Source: Ciborinia camelliae (taxonomy: Eukaryota; Ascomycota; Leotiomycetes; Helotiales; Sclerotiniaceae). From it: DNA of 64,000 nt. Within the stretch, counting starts at the first letter, position 1. Every line of letters starts with the position of its first letter. The stretch is from NCBI GenBank assembly GCA_025890175.1, contig JANPYM010000011.1, forward strand, positions 2,026,299 to 2,090,298, given 5' to 3'. The translations under genes were made by a program, and so were the position numbers. The notes below the pieces were generated by a model. That model was not told the DNA's origin, did no database searches, and worked only from the letters and a program-made list of their open reading frames with translations. Positions 23,844 to 35,842 of this stretch are shown piece after piece.

Positions 23844-26117
23844 CTACAACTTAAACCCTCCACCACCCGTGACAACCTCACTGGCCAAGATTTTCTTCCC
23901 CTCCACATCCCTCATCTCACCCCTCTTCCCAATAATCTTAACCCCGCCCTTCTTCAACTCACCCAGCACATCCTTCTTCTCCCTCGCCTTCTTACCCAGC
24001 ACCTTCTCGCCCTCCCCAGACGTCTTCTTAATCCTTTCCTTCTCCCTCCTTCTCCTCCTCAATTTCTCCTCGCGACTCATTTCCTCTCGCGCAACCGGGG
24101 CGCCACCCCTCGTAATCTCCTTGTGATCTTTCTTCTCCCCTTCGCCGAGTTGTCCCGCCTTGTAGATTTCTTGCGGCGCGAGCATGGATTCGCCGCCCGC
24201 GATTCCGGATGCCGTCGACGGTTGTGCGTCTTCCATGCTGATGGTTGCCACGTCCCCGACGACTGTAAGACTTGGGGCTGCGGGCTTGGGTTTGTAGTGC
24301 CAGGAACTCAGGGCGTCGAGTTTGGCACAAACATCTCTCCATAGATTCTCGACTTCTTTTTCTTGCGCTTGCACCTTCTCATCCGATTTACTGATGTATG
24401 TATCCGGATTGGTATTTTTAACATGTTCTTCCTCGTAGATCTCGGCGAGACTTTGTTGATTTTTCGAATCGTCAAGTTCGAAGAGACCGCGGCGGGTATT
24501 GGCAGGAGTCAACGAATCTGGACGACGACGAATAACCTCGTCGAATTCTTGGGCTAGGATTCGTCGCTTGATGAGTTCCTCGATGCTTTCGCTTACTTCG
24601 GCGGTAATCACGGGGACGGGTTTGCCGGTACGTTCAAAATCGAGATCTTCTTCGAGGAGAGAGTTCATGGGTCGATCGAGGGCTCTGGCTTCTCCTGATA
24701 GAGTCCAATCACGTTTGGCAACGGACGCAGCTTCGAGACGGCGAATTTCTTCGCTGATTTTAGCTTGACGGCGTTCATGGGCTGAGCGACGGGATTTGGG
24801 ATCTGCGGGGTCAAGATCTGAGAGGGCGTCTTCGGAGTTGGCATCATCTTCATCGTCAAATAGATCGCGTCGGACGTCGGCCATAGCTCGTTCCATAGCT
24901 GCTTCATCATCTTCGGGTGCGGAGGCTTTGGATTTTTTGGCTTGTCTTTCCAGGTATTTTGCTTGTCGTTCTCCTTTGCCTATTTTTCTTGGTGGAGGTT
25001 CGAAGAAATCTTTGTAGAGAATGTCATTTGTATTGTCATCAGCTACACCAGCAGCTTCGTCCAAATCCATATCGTCGTCGTCTTCACTATCTCCTTCGGG
25101 TGCATTCAAATCCATGTTACCGAATGTCGGTCCATCCTCTTCTTCATCATCCTCTGCATCTGAAACATCCATAGCCTTCGCACGTTTGGAGCTTTTATCT
25201 GCTTTAATCGGCATGGCCATTGGATCAGTACCCCAATCGATATCTTCTTCGTCACTTGCTTCTCCTGTAAAAGGATCCGCCGAGGCGTCCTGTCTTTCAA
25301 GAAATTCGGTTTGTTTATTGAAGTCGTCAATTGAGAAGAAACCATCGTTGAGTTTATTCGGGTCCTCCACGAAAACTCCAGCTTCTTCCTCGTCTTCATC
25401 CTCGTCCTCGTCCTCGTCCTCTTCATCTTCTTCTCCAAAGCCTTCAAAAGCTTCCCCATCATCTTGGCCGTCCATTTCGTCCTCGTCATCGGTGTGAAAT
25501 TCTTCTTCCATATCTTCAAGATCTTCATCACCTTCCTCGCCCTCGGCATCCGAACCAATCTCGAATCCATCTTCATCAAACTTCATCATGTCAACGTCCC
25601 CCTCTTCTTCGTCTTCGCTCTCCTCACTCTCATCTCCACCAATGCCAAGCTCCTCAAGAGCTCTTTCAGCATCTCCTTTTAGCGCATCAATAACCCTCTT
25701 CGCCTGTTCCCAAACCTGCTGAACCTCAAATCCCTGGGTATGTATTTTTCTAATCTTCAGCACCTCTCCTTCAGCCTCATCCCTCTCACCCCTCTTCCTC
25801 TTTTTCCTCTGCTCCTTCAATCTTCTCGCTTGTTCATCTCCCAATTTTCCTGCGAATCTATCCAATGTCTCTTTCGCATATTCCAAACTCGCATTGGGTA
25901 ATTTCGAAGTAGGCGCAATGAAAGTATGTCGATTGATCGGAGCAAGGGCAGCTATTAAATCCTCAACTGAACTTTGTCCATTTGTGCCATTTTGGGTAGT
26001 CATGGCGGCGGAAATGTTATTGGGTGGGGAAACGGTTATGGTATGTGAAGATGATGTCGTCGAGGATGTAGTGCTGCCTGTCATATCCGTAGTTGACACC
26101 CTCAATTTTTTTACCAT
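23844..26117 (-). CDS. MPP10: U3 snoRNP component Mpp10
   Basis: A single frame of 757 aa. After a Ser/Thr-rich leader comes INRHTFIAPTSKLPNASLEY, then a long Asp/Glu-rich middle (about 160-370) typical of Mpp10. The conserved C-terminal part holds NSLLEEDLDFERTGKPVPVI, SIEELIKRRILAQEFDEVIR, RGLFELDDSKNQQSLAEIYE and a basic end with REEKLRRRRREKERIKK. Mpp10 forms a module with Imp3 and Imp4 in the small-subunit processome and is needed for cleavage of the 18S rRNA precursor in the nucleolus. The first ATG is used; a later Met (near residue 38) is possible because the leader is poorly conserved. The identity is firm. Confidence 0.93.
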   Translation of the reverse strand: MVKKLRVSTTDMTGSTTSSTTSSSHTITVSPPNNISAAMTTQNGTNGQSSVEDLIAALAPINRHTFIAPTSKLPNASLEYAKETLDRFAGKLGDEQARRLKEQRKKRKRGERDEAEGEVLKIRKIHTQGFEVQQVWEQAKRVIDALKGDAERALEELGIGGDESEESEDEEEGDVDMMKFDEDGFEIGSDAEGEEGDEDLEDMEEEFHTDDEDEMDGQDDGEAFEGFGEEDEEDEDEDEDEDEEEAGVFVEDPNKLNDGFFSIDDFNKQTEFLERQDASADPFTGEASDEEDIDWGTDPMAMPIKADKSSKRAKAMDVSDAEDDEEEDGPTFGNMDLNAPEGDSEDDDDMDLDEAAGVADDNTNDILYKDFFEPPPRKIGKGERQAKYLERQAKKSKASAPEDDEAAMERAMADVRRDLFDDEDDANSEDALSDLDPADPKSRRSAHERRQAKISEEIRRLEAASVAKRDWTLSGEARALDRPMNSLLEEDLDFERTGKPVPVITAEVSESIEELIKRRILAQEFDEVIRRRPDSLTPANTRRGLFELDDSKNQQSLAEIYEEEHVKNTNPDTYISKSDEKVQAQEKEVENLWRDVCAKLDALSSWHYKPKPAAPSLTVVGDVATISMEDAQPSTASGIAGGESMLAPQEIYKAGQLGEGEKKDHKEITRGGAPVAREEMSREEKLRRRRREKERIKKTSGEGEKVLGKKAREKKDVLGELKKGGVKIIGKRGEMRDVEGKKILASEVVTGGGGFKL

Positions 26118-29100
26118 TCGATAATTTGAAGTTTTTTTTTACTCGAAGCTGGGTGATAAGACTAGCGCGCTTTACGATAACGATCACGTGTTTTATACCA
26201 AACACCTCGCGACGGCGTACTTTTGGCAGATCTTTTCTTTCTTTCTTCACATGTTTTGAGCTTCAGGGCTACCTAGAGCAACAATCTCATTCTCTCCTTC
26301 TCAATCAAGTGATTGATTAAATTGGAAGTTAAAACGTCAAAGTTGATATGCATGGAATGATACTATATCAGGAGCTTCGAAGGAGATGATCTATTTCACA
26401 CTCGAATAATTCGAATTGTTGCATTTTTGGCATATTTGCTGCACCTCAGTTCAGCTGTTTCTCTGATAAACACTACTGCACTGCACCCGCCAATTCAACG
26501 TCAAGCCCCTGTTGCTTCTCCATCGTGCCCAACGTTGCATGCGAAATCGGATATTCTTATCACATTCATCTTGATATGGTGGCTGGCTGTGCTCCACCGT
26601 AACACAGAAACGGTTATGTTCACGAAGGTCCCGTGAATCTTGTTTACACATATATTGGCCTATATTGGTCTTTAGAGTATGATGGCATTACACAAGGCTG
26701 AAATCCTAAAACTTGCTCGCGTGAGCTATTGCTACTTCTGGAATCAACAAATCATACAACATCGACAACGCCATTTAAGCCAAGAACTTCAAGGCTTGAA
26801 TGCATGTCGCCAAAAAGAAGGGATTTCATTTAGCCATTCAATGCATGCCGAGGAAAATCTACATCTTGGTGTTGGCGTAGAAAATAAAAGTGTGGGGGTC
26901 TAATACGTGAAAGAAATCGCCATCTAGATATTGCTTTATAGCATTTGTCGATCGTATGACTTTCTGTATTCCCCAATTTCATATCAACTGCTCTCCTCAG
27001 GTGCGGGGGGAACGAAGTAACTCTGCGGGAAAAGGTAGAAGGTAACGTCGTCGTCTCGCAATCATCACCAAGTTGGGCACACCATAAAGGTTTCCTGTGC
27101 TGAAAACATGTATATGCCGAAATGTTTCACGACTTCAGATGAAATCACAGTCATATTGATAGAGGGGTAATAGCAGGTTCTTAATATGAGGGGGTTAATA
27201 TGAGTGGGCGGGTTGAATCAATAATAGCTCATGGTCGGACGACGTTTTGTGATCGAGCACACGAGGGAAGGTTGCAATCGATTTCTCTGGGCTCAATCCA
27301 AAACTATGCACTTGTTTTGAAGACGATTTGTAGCGCTCACAAAGTTTCCTGCATTTACCATCACTCATATTGCCAGTTTGAGCTACAGCAAGACATTTGG
27401 GACAAAATATGATACTGCAAAAGAGCTATCGTTCCATCAAATCTCGATGCTGCTTAGGGGCGAACTCGCTTGTGAGTCGGGGCCACTGGCCGAAAACATT
27501 TGCATTTGCATACATACATACCTATGCATGCACGTATTTACCAATCGAACCTCGATCATACCCACATATCTCGATTCTGAGAAGAGCCTGTTTAGATTTG
27601 AAAAGTCAATGGATCTGATATTGTATATTAACTTCAATTGGGCAAAGCCAAGAATATTTGTAACTTCCAGTTATGAAGAAAGACCGGTGAGATGGATGGT
27701 TCCTAAGAAGATAACCAACAATCTAAAAGTGCCTCTATCTTGCATCTAGGTATCAGTAAGATTCGTATTTATCCATCCGCATCCATCATTGATATTGATA
27801 AAGTACCTACCTAGATAAGTAATAAGCACCGTACATATTGCGGAAATAGTTCACCCAAGTCCGCCGAGTAGATAGATGATGTGCCATCGAAAGTGCAGGA
27901 TCTCAAACAGACTGCGTGAACCTTTCTTCCCACCGATGTTCATGGGTATCTAATATAATACCTAACCATGCGGCTAAGGAACGGAATGGGATTCACGGGC
28001 CTATGAGTTCAATGCAGTGTGGTAGACAATTAATTGTAGGCCCGTGAATTGAATTTCATTCCCTAACCACACGGATAAGGGACTCGTGAGTAATTGCACG
28101 GAGTTCCGAAATTTCTTCGTATTGGTGTGTGTTTTGACATGTACGAGGAAATTGAAACTTTCAACTGAGTTTGAATGGTCAAACCCTACTACAGTCGCCC
28201 GTAGGTAGTGCATCATTGATACCAGCCAAGTCTTGCAATTACCTACCTATTATAGAATACTCGGCCAGAAATTAAAGGACATTCATTACTGGTACTCCGA
28301 GGACCGAATGTTAGGTAAGAAACGAAACCAGTACTACTCTATCTACGTACCTTGGTAACCTTAGCATCTAGCGTATCGGAGGAATTGCACGAATAGGATT
28401 GGACAATCTAAAGTCTTATAGATAATAGAGTTTGATAACAGAACAGAACGCAGTGTTCTCTAACAGACAAGTTCCAAGTTCCAAGTTCCAAGTTACAGAT
28501 GAATTCTTCGTCTTCACCCCCGCCCATTCTAACACGTTACAGTACAATACAATCCAATACAATACAGTAACACGACAGTGAACATCATCGAACTTCTCGT
28601 CTACCGTCTACCATCTACTCCATATACCGGTATCTATCATACCTACATTGATGGATACATAAGTAATCACGACAAAAGATCCTTGTTGCCATACCTTCAA
28701 CCTTGCAACTACCTACTTGGACTCCACTATCACACCGTTGCAATTGCACCACATTTTTTCTAGCCACCACTCGCTGCATCTCGGTGCTTAATTCGATTAA
28801 TATCTGCGCACCAATCAAGATATCGAATTGAAACCAGGCCCTGCGAGACCCTTCATATGCATATGCACGCCATTGCCATTCGCTGCCATTAGACGTCCTT
28901 TGATTGCAGAGAAGTCAGAACAGAGAACTAAGGAGGAAAGGAAACCGACCAAAAAAGAAAAGCAAGGGGAAGGAAACCGAACGAGCAGAAAAGACCCCGC
29001 CGATGTCCCAATCCATTTCGATATTTACTTATAGAAGTTCCAGACCATTAAGAGCAATATCAAATTCCAATCCAAATCCCGATTCTTTTACTGTATGAAA

Positions 29101-29728
29101 GTCTTTGGTACCATAAAAGTTCCGCAAATCCGCAACCCTTACCTGTTCCTACTCCCGTATATATAAATTATCGCTACCTATCTCTGCCACCCGTAGCAAA
29201 CACTAAAAGATACCGTACATTCCGTATCTTGGGGGTGAATTTTCTAAAACGATTTGGCATTGACAGAATCTATTACCAGTTCCCAATCCCATCATACTTA
29301 TACCTACCTACCATACCCATCTCGAAGCAGAACTTGACCTTGCTGCGTTGCTTCGTTGCTTCACCCACTGCATTCGGCTCCCCTTGACACTTGGCACTGT
29401 CTGACAACTCTGATAAAGCTTAACATCTCTCTAATTTCTATTCGTCTTCATCTTCATCTTCTTCCCAAGGTATTATTACCATACTTAGGTTTGTCGACGC
29501 ATCGCCCGGACTTTCCACTGCTGGGTCTGGATTTTTGTGTCCACTATCCGGTACCTTTGTTTTGCAATTGCGGATATCATTGCGTATCAAATTTCCAAGT
29601 TCTCCACCGGGACCATCATTTGTTACCCGCGCATGAAAGTTGAACAGGAACAAAGGAAACAAAACACCTCGAATTTCCTATAAAAGGGAAAATTACTCAA
29701 GCAGCTTCAAGAAGAGAACATTTTGGGA
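26118..29728. other. 3.6 kb spacer between MPP10 and the VTC5-like gene
   Basis: I see no supportable gene. The left end is the MPP10 promoter, with a CACGTG at 26185-26190. Several frames of 60-125 codons occur but none shows recognisable motifs or paired splice sites that extend it. A 13-base inverted repeat lies at 27991-28003 / 28037-28049. The right 0.5 kb is likely the VTC5-like promoter and leader. Confidence 0.5.
27983..28062. repeat. Imperfect inverted repeat
   Basis: ATTCACGGGCCTA at 27991-28003 is the exact reverse complement of TAGGCCCGTGAAT at 28037-28049, with a 33-base loop. The arms extend imperfectly outward (GGAAT / ATTCC). It could be a hairpin or the remnant of a small inverted-repeat element; no coding sequence or target-site duplication was found. 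Confidence 0.5.
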
Positions 29729-31286
29729 ATGAAGTTTGGTCAACAATTTCAGTTGGACTCTGTGCCACAATGGGCGCCATGTGAGTCTGAAACATTTAAT
29801 TTGGTGTGATACTGAGATGACGCAGATAAGACTGACAGACAACTTTCTCGCTCTGCGATTAGACAACCTCGATTATGACGAATTGAAGAATTCAATAAAG
29901 CAGAATACTACGAGGGACTCGGGGAAATCAATCACTATACCGGGTCATATCGATACTACTTTGGCTGCATTTGAGAATGAATTTTACACGGAATTATCCA
30001 ACCAACATGATAGGGTTGAACTGTTTGTTAAGAGCAAGAGTGAGGAAATTGGTCGCAGACTTCGTAAGTATAGGAGAAGCTGGAACTCGACCAGAAGTAT
30101 CATACTAATGTAAGAACAGAATATTTATCAAATATTGTCCTTCGATTACTTGCAAGATGTGCAGAGAGCAACAGTGGGCAGATGACGAGGAAGAGGTTGA
30201 ACAAATTTTCCAAATACAATAGCCAAATTGAAAGCTGCGGAGATGATCTGATGAAATTGGATCGATTTGTTGAAGCCCAGCGTATCGCATTTTACAAGCT
30301 ATTAAAAAAATATACGGTATGGATAGTTGCATATAATCCTAACAGTACAAAAACTTATTTGATGTCATTAGAAATGGACCGGATCTCGAGCGCTCAAGGA
30401 AACATTCGAATCAGAGATATTGGGAGATCCAAAAAGCTTCACAAGACAAGATTTCACTTGGTTGCATTCTCAATACAACGATCTCATTACCCTTCTTCGA
30501 GCTTCTACGCCGGCAAATAGTGAGCCTTCTACACCGAGTATGGGTTCAAGAAGAGAAAGTCTCAACCATGTTCCAACTCATACACAACAACAACAACACC
30601 CACAATCGCCGCCTCGACAAAGATATTGGAACGAATACGATAACGGAAGCGATGTTGATCATGACGAACCATATTACATATATACAGATCCAGATGCGGA
30701 AATGACATATCCTGGCGCAGAAATTGTCGCAGTTGCGATTAGACGAACAAAGCAAGGAATGGAAAAGGTCAAGGATTGGTTCACACCCCCTGGATCACTA
30801 AAGAACAGCGAACGAGAGGCACTATTGGGAAATCGAGATAGGGGATACATTCAACGAAGTCCCATCGGAACAGCCAATGGTTCAGAAACCGATGTCGAAG
30901 ACGAAGCATACGCCTCCTCGGCGGAGTTCCCGGGTGGATACGTAGCTCACTATGCTACCTTCCCTAGCGTAGCCGATCAACGATTGAGTCGATTCCAAGA
31001 ACAAGTTCTGTTGTTTACGATGATTACTTGCTTTTTCTTCTCAACATTATGTGAAGCCGCTTCTGCACTCCTCCTCGCAACAGGACGACATAAATTGAGG
31101 ACGGAAGTTGATTTAGGTGCACTCATGGGTGCCTTGATTGGATTATGTCTGGCCATCGGTGGATTAATCTGCATGGCATGCCGTAACGAAAGGCTAGGTT
31201 GGGTGCATAGAGGAGCTGTGCTTATAGCCACCACTAGTTTGTTGATTGGGAGTATTCTACTGTTGATCATGGTACTTGGGAATTAA
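29729..31286 (+). CDS. VTC5: VTC5-like SPX / DUF202 vacuolar membrane protein
   Basis: Four exons (29729-29780, 29863-30063, 30120-30316, 30372-31286) join in frame to 454 aa. The N-terminus is a complete SPX domain: it starts MKFGQQFQLDSVPQWAPYN, has the basic helix RKRLNKFSKYN and ends with AFYKLLKKYTKWTGS, the Lys-rich surface that in known SPX domains binds inositol pyrophosphates. A disordered Gln/Ser/acidic middle follows. The end carries three membrane spans (about 364-388, 400-420, 433-453) of the DUF202/VTC1 type. There is no VTC catalytic tunnel domain, so the architecture is that of yeast Vtc5, a regulatory subunit of the vacuolar polyphosphate polymerase, not Vtc2-4. The first exon is only 52 nt. 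Function in polyphosphate control is inferred from architecture. Confidence 0.85.
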
Positions 31287-34113
31287 ACCTCTCTACAAGA
31301 TCGCTAGCTAACAAAATACTTAAGATTCCGCGGTAAGGTAAGACAGTCAACACCACCGAGGGCGGGAGTTGTGGAAACTGCTTGGTTCGCTGGCTGGCTG
31401 GCTTACATTATCATCACACAAGGCGTCGCACTTGCACGTGATTTTGCATCGGAGTTTGTTTTTTGTTGGGTTTCTTTCTACGTCGGTCTTGCTTTAATGT
31501 TCACTTTACCTTGTTTCTAGCGGGCGTAATTTGGAATTCCCTTGTGGGCATTTGGGAGTAAGGCATGGAGGCATGGAGGCATCGATTAGACTGACGGCGA
31601 GATTTGTTCGGCTACCGGTACTTGATGGGATGATGGAACGAGTGGATGGCCCAATAACGACTTAATGCCTTAGAGTTGCATTTTCATCATATAGAAGGAT
31701 AGGGAATTCGGAGTAGGCATTGGCTGGATGGAAGAATGGAAGAAGGGATGGAATGATGGGCAGGCTCTGTGGCTTGGAAGGGAAGCAATTAGGGTCGGGG
31801 AGGAAAGGTGTATCTATTGGGTGGTTGATGGATTGGAGTTCAGTCAAGTGGAGTTTGTCACAATGGTCACAATGTTCACAATGTTCATAGTCATAGTCAT
31901 TAGTTGAGGAAGGCGTGGCATATTGGCGGTATGCCACTCCATGGTTGCTGTATCTCCAGTAGCTAGGTAGGAGGGGTGCTGTTGACATGATCCGCGGGGT
32001 TGCTTGTTCAACGCCACTGCGGTTGTTGGGTGCTACCCGAGTATGTGTCGTGATTGTGTCGTGATGCACTCGAGAGGTATACTGTTGTCTGTCTGTAGTG
32101 CCTCGCTCGCCTCGGTCTAGTAAAACTTTGAATTGAATTGGATTGAATTGCATTGCAAGATATTGTTTGTTGGATTGATTATCTGTTGTTCCTTTATTTT
32201 TTTGCCCTATGGAAATGTATATGTACCCATTGAGTGTCCCTTTTCCCCCTCGTATGGAAATGTATATGTATATGTTGAATAGACAGCCTTTCTTCCCTCT
32301 CTGTATAGGTATGTATGGAGGTACGTAATAGAGACGCATAGATGTACTATTACGGCGGATCCTCCACCCCCCCCAAATGGAGGCAGCTGACCTCGAGCCC
32401 GCCCTACTGTATACCTACCTACCTAACTTTAACTGTTACTGTCACTCACTCCTATCCTACTAGGGTTCCTTTCCTTTCCTTTCCTTTTCTCCCGAGGTCG
32501 TCTCTTGTCTCTTGTCTCTTGTCTCTTGTCTCTTGTCTCTTGTCTCTTGTCTTGGGTGCTAGGTTTTGTGTGCTAGGTTTGTATCTACGTACGTAATTCA
32601 ATACAATTCAATACAATACTGTCACCGTAATGCAGAGATGTGGCGTAGCGGGAGCGCTGGAGTGTGCGCCTGTCTGTCTATCTGTCTGTGGATATGTAAA
32701 TATGTAAATTTGCACCGCTCTACCTACCTAACTTCCTTCCGCGAAACTACCTAGTCCAGCCCAGTCTAGCTCAGTTCGGCTCTACTCCACTCAACTCAAC
32801 TCATCTCATCTCATCTCAACTCCACTCATCTCAACTCCACTCCACTCAACTCAACTCAGCCCATCTCCTCATCCTATCCTAGGAGGGAAGAAAAAAAAAT
32901 CCCATGAGAAAAAATGAAAAATGAAAAAATGAATAACATCGGCCCCGCCTCCCGTCTTCCCGTCTCCATTACGGAGATGATGGATGATGGATGCCCAGGC
33001 CAGGTGGATCGTCCGATTTTTCCACTCCACTCCACTACATACACTACACTACACTATACTCGGCTCCACCCGGCTGGGCTGGGCTGGGCTCGGCTCGGCT
33101 CGGCTCGGCTTGGATCCGTGCGTAGTAGGTGGTGGGTAGTAGGTCCTAGGTATGTATGCTTTTGAATTTGCTTTTGGTCAAATTATTCGATATCTTATTC
33201 GATAGCTTAAGTGGTGGGTAAGTGGGTGGGTATTTATACGCGTATGTATGTATGTATGGGCATTCAGATCCAGATTTAGAGCAGAATCTAGTTCAGAGTT
33301 TACACAATAGGTTATAGGTTATAGGTTGTAGGTTGTAGGTTATAACCTCAGGATGATATAATGTGAAAATAATGAATTGAATGAATAGAATGAATTGAAA
33401 AACGAAAGTTTTTTGTTGTTATGATGTTAAAATGCTAAAATGCTGTATGTATAAGGTGTATAAGGTGCATAGCTGTGTGTATGTACCATGTAAGGAGTGG
33501 ACTGGACTGGACTGAACTATGTATGAGCTATAGCTATAGTATAGGTTTAACCGGTAAGATGAGATAAGAATACTAGGACTGGGACTGGGACTGGGAATAT
33601 GTATTGGGATTAGGACTGGGACTGGGACTAGGTGGGTAGGAATAGTTCAGCTGAGCGAGCAGGCAGGCAAGTGAGTAAGCGAGCGAGGTGTTTATAGGTA
33701 GGTTTTATATAGTATATGTATTATGTATGTATAGATAAAAAAAAGAAAGAGAGAAAAAAGATCTGACTTATACTGTGCATTATAGTACAGGACAGGTAGG
33801 GTAGTATCAGGGAAATTGGAATGGATGGATGAATGAATGAATGGTAAATTAGTGCAGTTGGTTGATTTGCTTGGTTTGCTTGGAATCGTATCGTTGGATA
33901 CCTATACAGTATCGTACAATATCTTACAGTATTTATTACCGAATAGCAAAATCTAAAATCTAAAATCTAAAATCAGAAGTCAGGAGTCAGGAGTCAGGAG
34001 TCTAAAGTCAAAAGTTAGAAGTCTGAAACTGATTAGATGGATACCCGCAGAGTAGGTAGGTAGGTCTTGAGCAAAGACTCAGACTCAGACTCGCTTAAGT
34101 TAGGGTTGGATTT
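31287..34113. other. Spacer between VTC5-like gene and the duplicated block
   Basis: No gene is supported. A 225-codon minus-strand frame at 31662-32339 has no motif and is rich in repeat-derived Tyr-Ile and His-Cys runs, so I do not call it. Contents are a CTCTTGT heptamer array (about 32511-32552), CTCAACT/CTCATCT repeats (about 32775-32870), GGCTC/GGCTG repeats (about 33065-33112) and ATCTAAA repeats (about 33950-33972). Confidence 0.5.
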
Positions 34114-35832
34114 GGGGTTTAGGGGGAGGTTGAGAGTTGAGGTTGAGGTTGAGGCTGTCAGGAATCCGAAATTTGGTTGCCTGGCTTTGTTAGATTAGAT
34201 TAGGTATTTACTCGAGTATATAGTCGAGTATATAGGCTAGATTGGTTAGGTTAGATTAGCTAGACTGGCTATATATGTATGTACTTATTTATGTACTTAT
34301 ATAAGGTGATATGATGTGATGGCACTAATATATAGAATGAGATTCGAAGGATAGCATCTCATCTCACTATCTACTGTACATACGGTATCTACACCTCTCA
34401 AGTTGAAGTGAAGCTACCTCCTAGGTATTGCAATAGATGAATTCATCAGTGATCTCTTGAATGGTACCGGTTCTATCTATCCTGATATTGATATTGATAG
34501 TGCAGGTATTTTATAATTTACCATTTCCTGGAAATGGGTTTGTATAGGTATAGGTTTATTTATATATATATATATGTATATGTATATACACCTGCAATAG
34601 TGTCAAAGGAAAAGGAAGAGGAAGAGGAAGAGGAAAGGCCAATGGTGATGTTAGATGACTGTATTTGAATTTGAATTTAAGTACCTAGGTACCTATCAAA
34701 TTTATCGATTTGATTAATTATGTTTTTATTTAGCGGTCATTATGGGATGCATAAAATGAATAGACAAAATTCAAAAAGTTCGGTAAAATGTAAAAGATAC
34801 TTGGATGATTCATTAATCATCTAAATCCGATTATCGAAAGTTGGAAATCATATCTTTTAATCTTAAAGATGAAGATGAAGATGAAGATGAATAATTATTT
34901 ACCCTATCCTATCCTATCATATCCTATCCTCTAACGATAAATTCAAAACACTTCCCAAGAACCCCCCCTTCTCCTCTCCCCCCTCTCCTCCCGAAATATT
35001 ATTTCTTCCTTCCCAAAGTCATCCGGGATATATATATATATATATCAATCACCCCCCTTAAAAGAATGATAAACACAACGATCGGGAAACTTTCTCCTCC
35101 GCATGATTTCCACATTACACAAGACCGGACATCTCTTCCCCGACTCATCCACAAACGCGCACTGCTCCGTCGGTTCGGCCTCTCTCCTCGCAGCCCTCTC
35201 CTCATACTTGGCCTGCACCTCGTCCTTCAACCTCTGCAAATGCAGCTCGAACGCTCTGGCTTCGCGATCCTGGATTCCCTGCAACCGAACTTTCGCCCGG
35301 CCGAGCTCCAAATGCTTTTGGATCTCGGCTCCGCGCGCCAGTCGCTCGCGGTGGTATTCTTCAATGTACGTTCGCTCTTCCCCCGGCAGCGGTCCCTCGT
35401 TGGGATCTTCCTCCGGGTCTGGGATCATCATTCCTTCCTCGAAGGTTTCTGGGTCCATCCCCGCTTCTAACATCGCGTAGTAGCGATCGCGACCCATCCA
35501 CATGCGCGAGAGCGGCTCGTAGTAATTGAAGAGGTAAGGGGGGGTTTCTTCGCCCTCGGGATCGGAGGGGGGTTCGTATCGTCCGCCTTCGGGTCGCTGT
35601 GGGGGGGAGGGGGGAGGGCCCGGTGGAGACCCCGGAGGCGGTGGGGATCTTGCGGGGGATCTTGATGGGGATCTACCAGGTGGCTTGGGGGGTTGAGGTG
35701 GACGCCCGATGGGTGGAGTTGGTGGTTGAGCTGGGGTGGGAGGGGTGGGTGAAATTGATCCTCCCATGCCATCAGATGGGGGATCCGGGGTTCCATATTC
35801 GTCACCTTCATCTCGAAGTGATGTAATAGCCA
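34114..35832. repeat. Left copy of 1,719-base direct duplication
   Basis: Every line of this block reappears at 35843-37561 in the same order and strand. The offset is 1,729 bases except between two homopolymer differences, where it is 1,728. The left copy has seven C near 34962 and six C near 35052; the right copy has six and seven. The copy stops exactly at the run of N, the signature of overlapping contig ends that were not merged. Confidence 0.95.
35045..35832 (-). CDS. Duplicate 3' part of the macrodomain gene (probable assembly artefact)
   Basis: This open frame matches the C-terminal 260 or so codons of the macrodomain gene at 36777-38477 and is cut by the gap at 35833. It ends one residue later (Lys-Gly-Gly-Asp in place of Lys-Gly-Gly) because the terminal G run on the coding strand is one base shorter than in the other copy. 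It has no start codon of its own belonging to the gene. Treat it as the same locus seen twice, not a second gene, unless long reads show a real tandem copy. Confidence 0.85.
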
Positions 35833-35842
35833 NNNNNNNNNN
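35833..35842. other. Assembly gap (10 N)
   Basis: Ten ambiguous bases separate the two copies of the duplicated block. A fixed-size small gap joining sequence identical on both sides indicates scaffolded contigs whose ends overlap. Confidence 0.98.

Noticed and set aside
31662..32339. 225-codon open frame on the minus strand as a gene
   Set aside because: It has no recognisable motif and contains repeat-derived Ile-Tyr and His-Cys runs in a microsatellite spacer. Chance openness is more likely.
35045..35832. Second, paralogous macrodomain gene
   Set aside because: The sequence is identical to the other copy except at homopolymers and abuts the N gap, so it is best explained as the same locus assembled twice.
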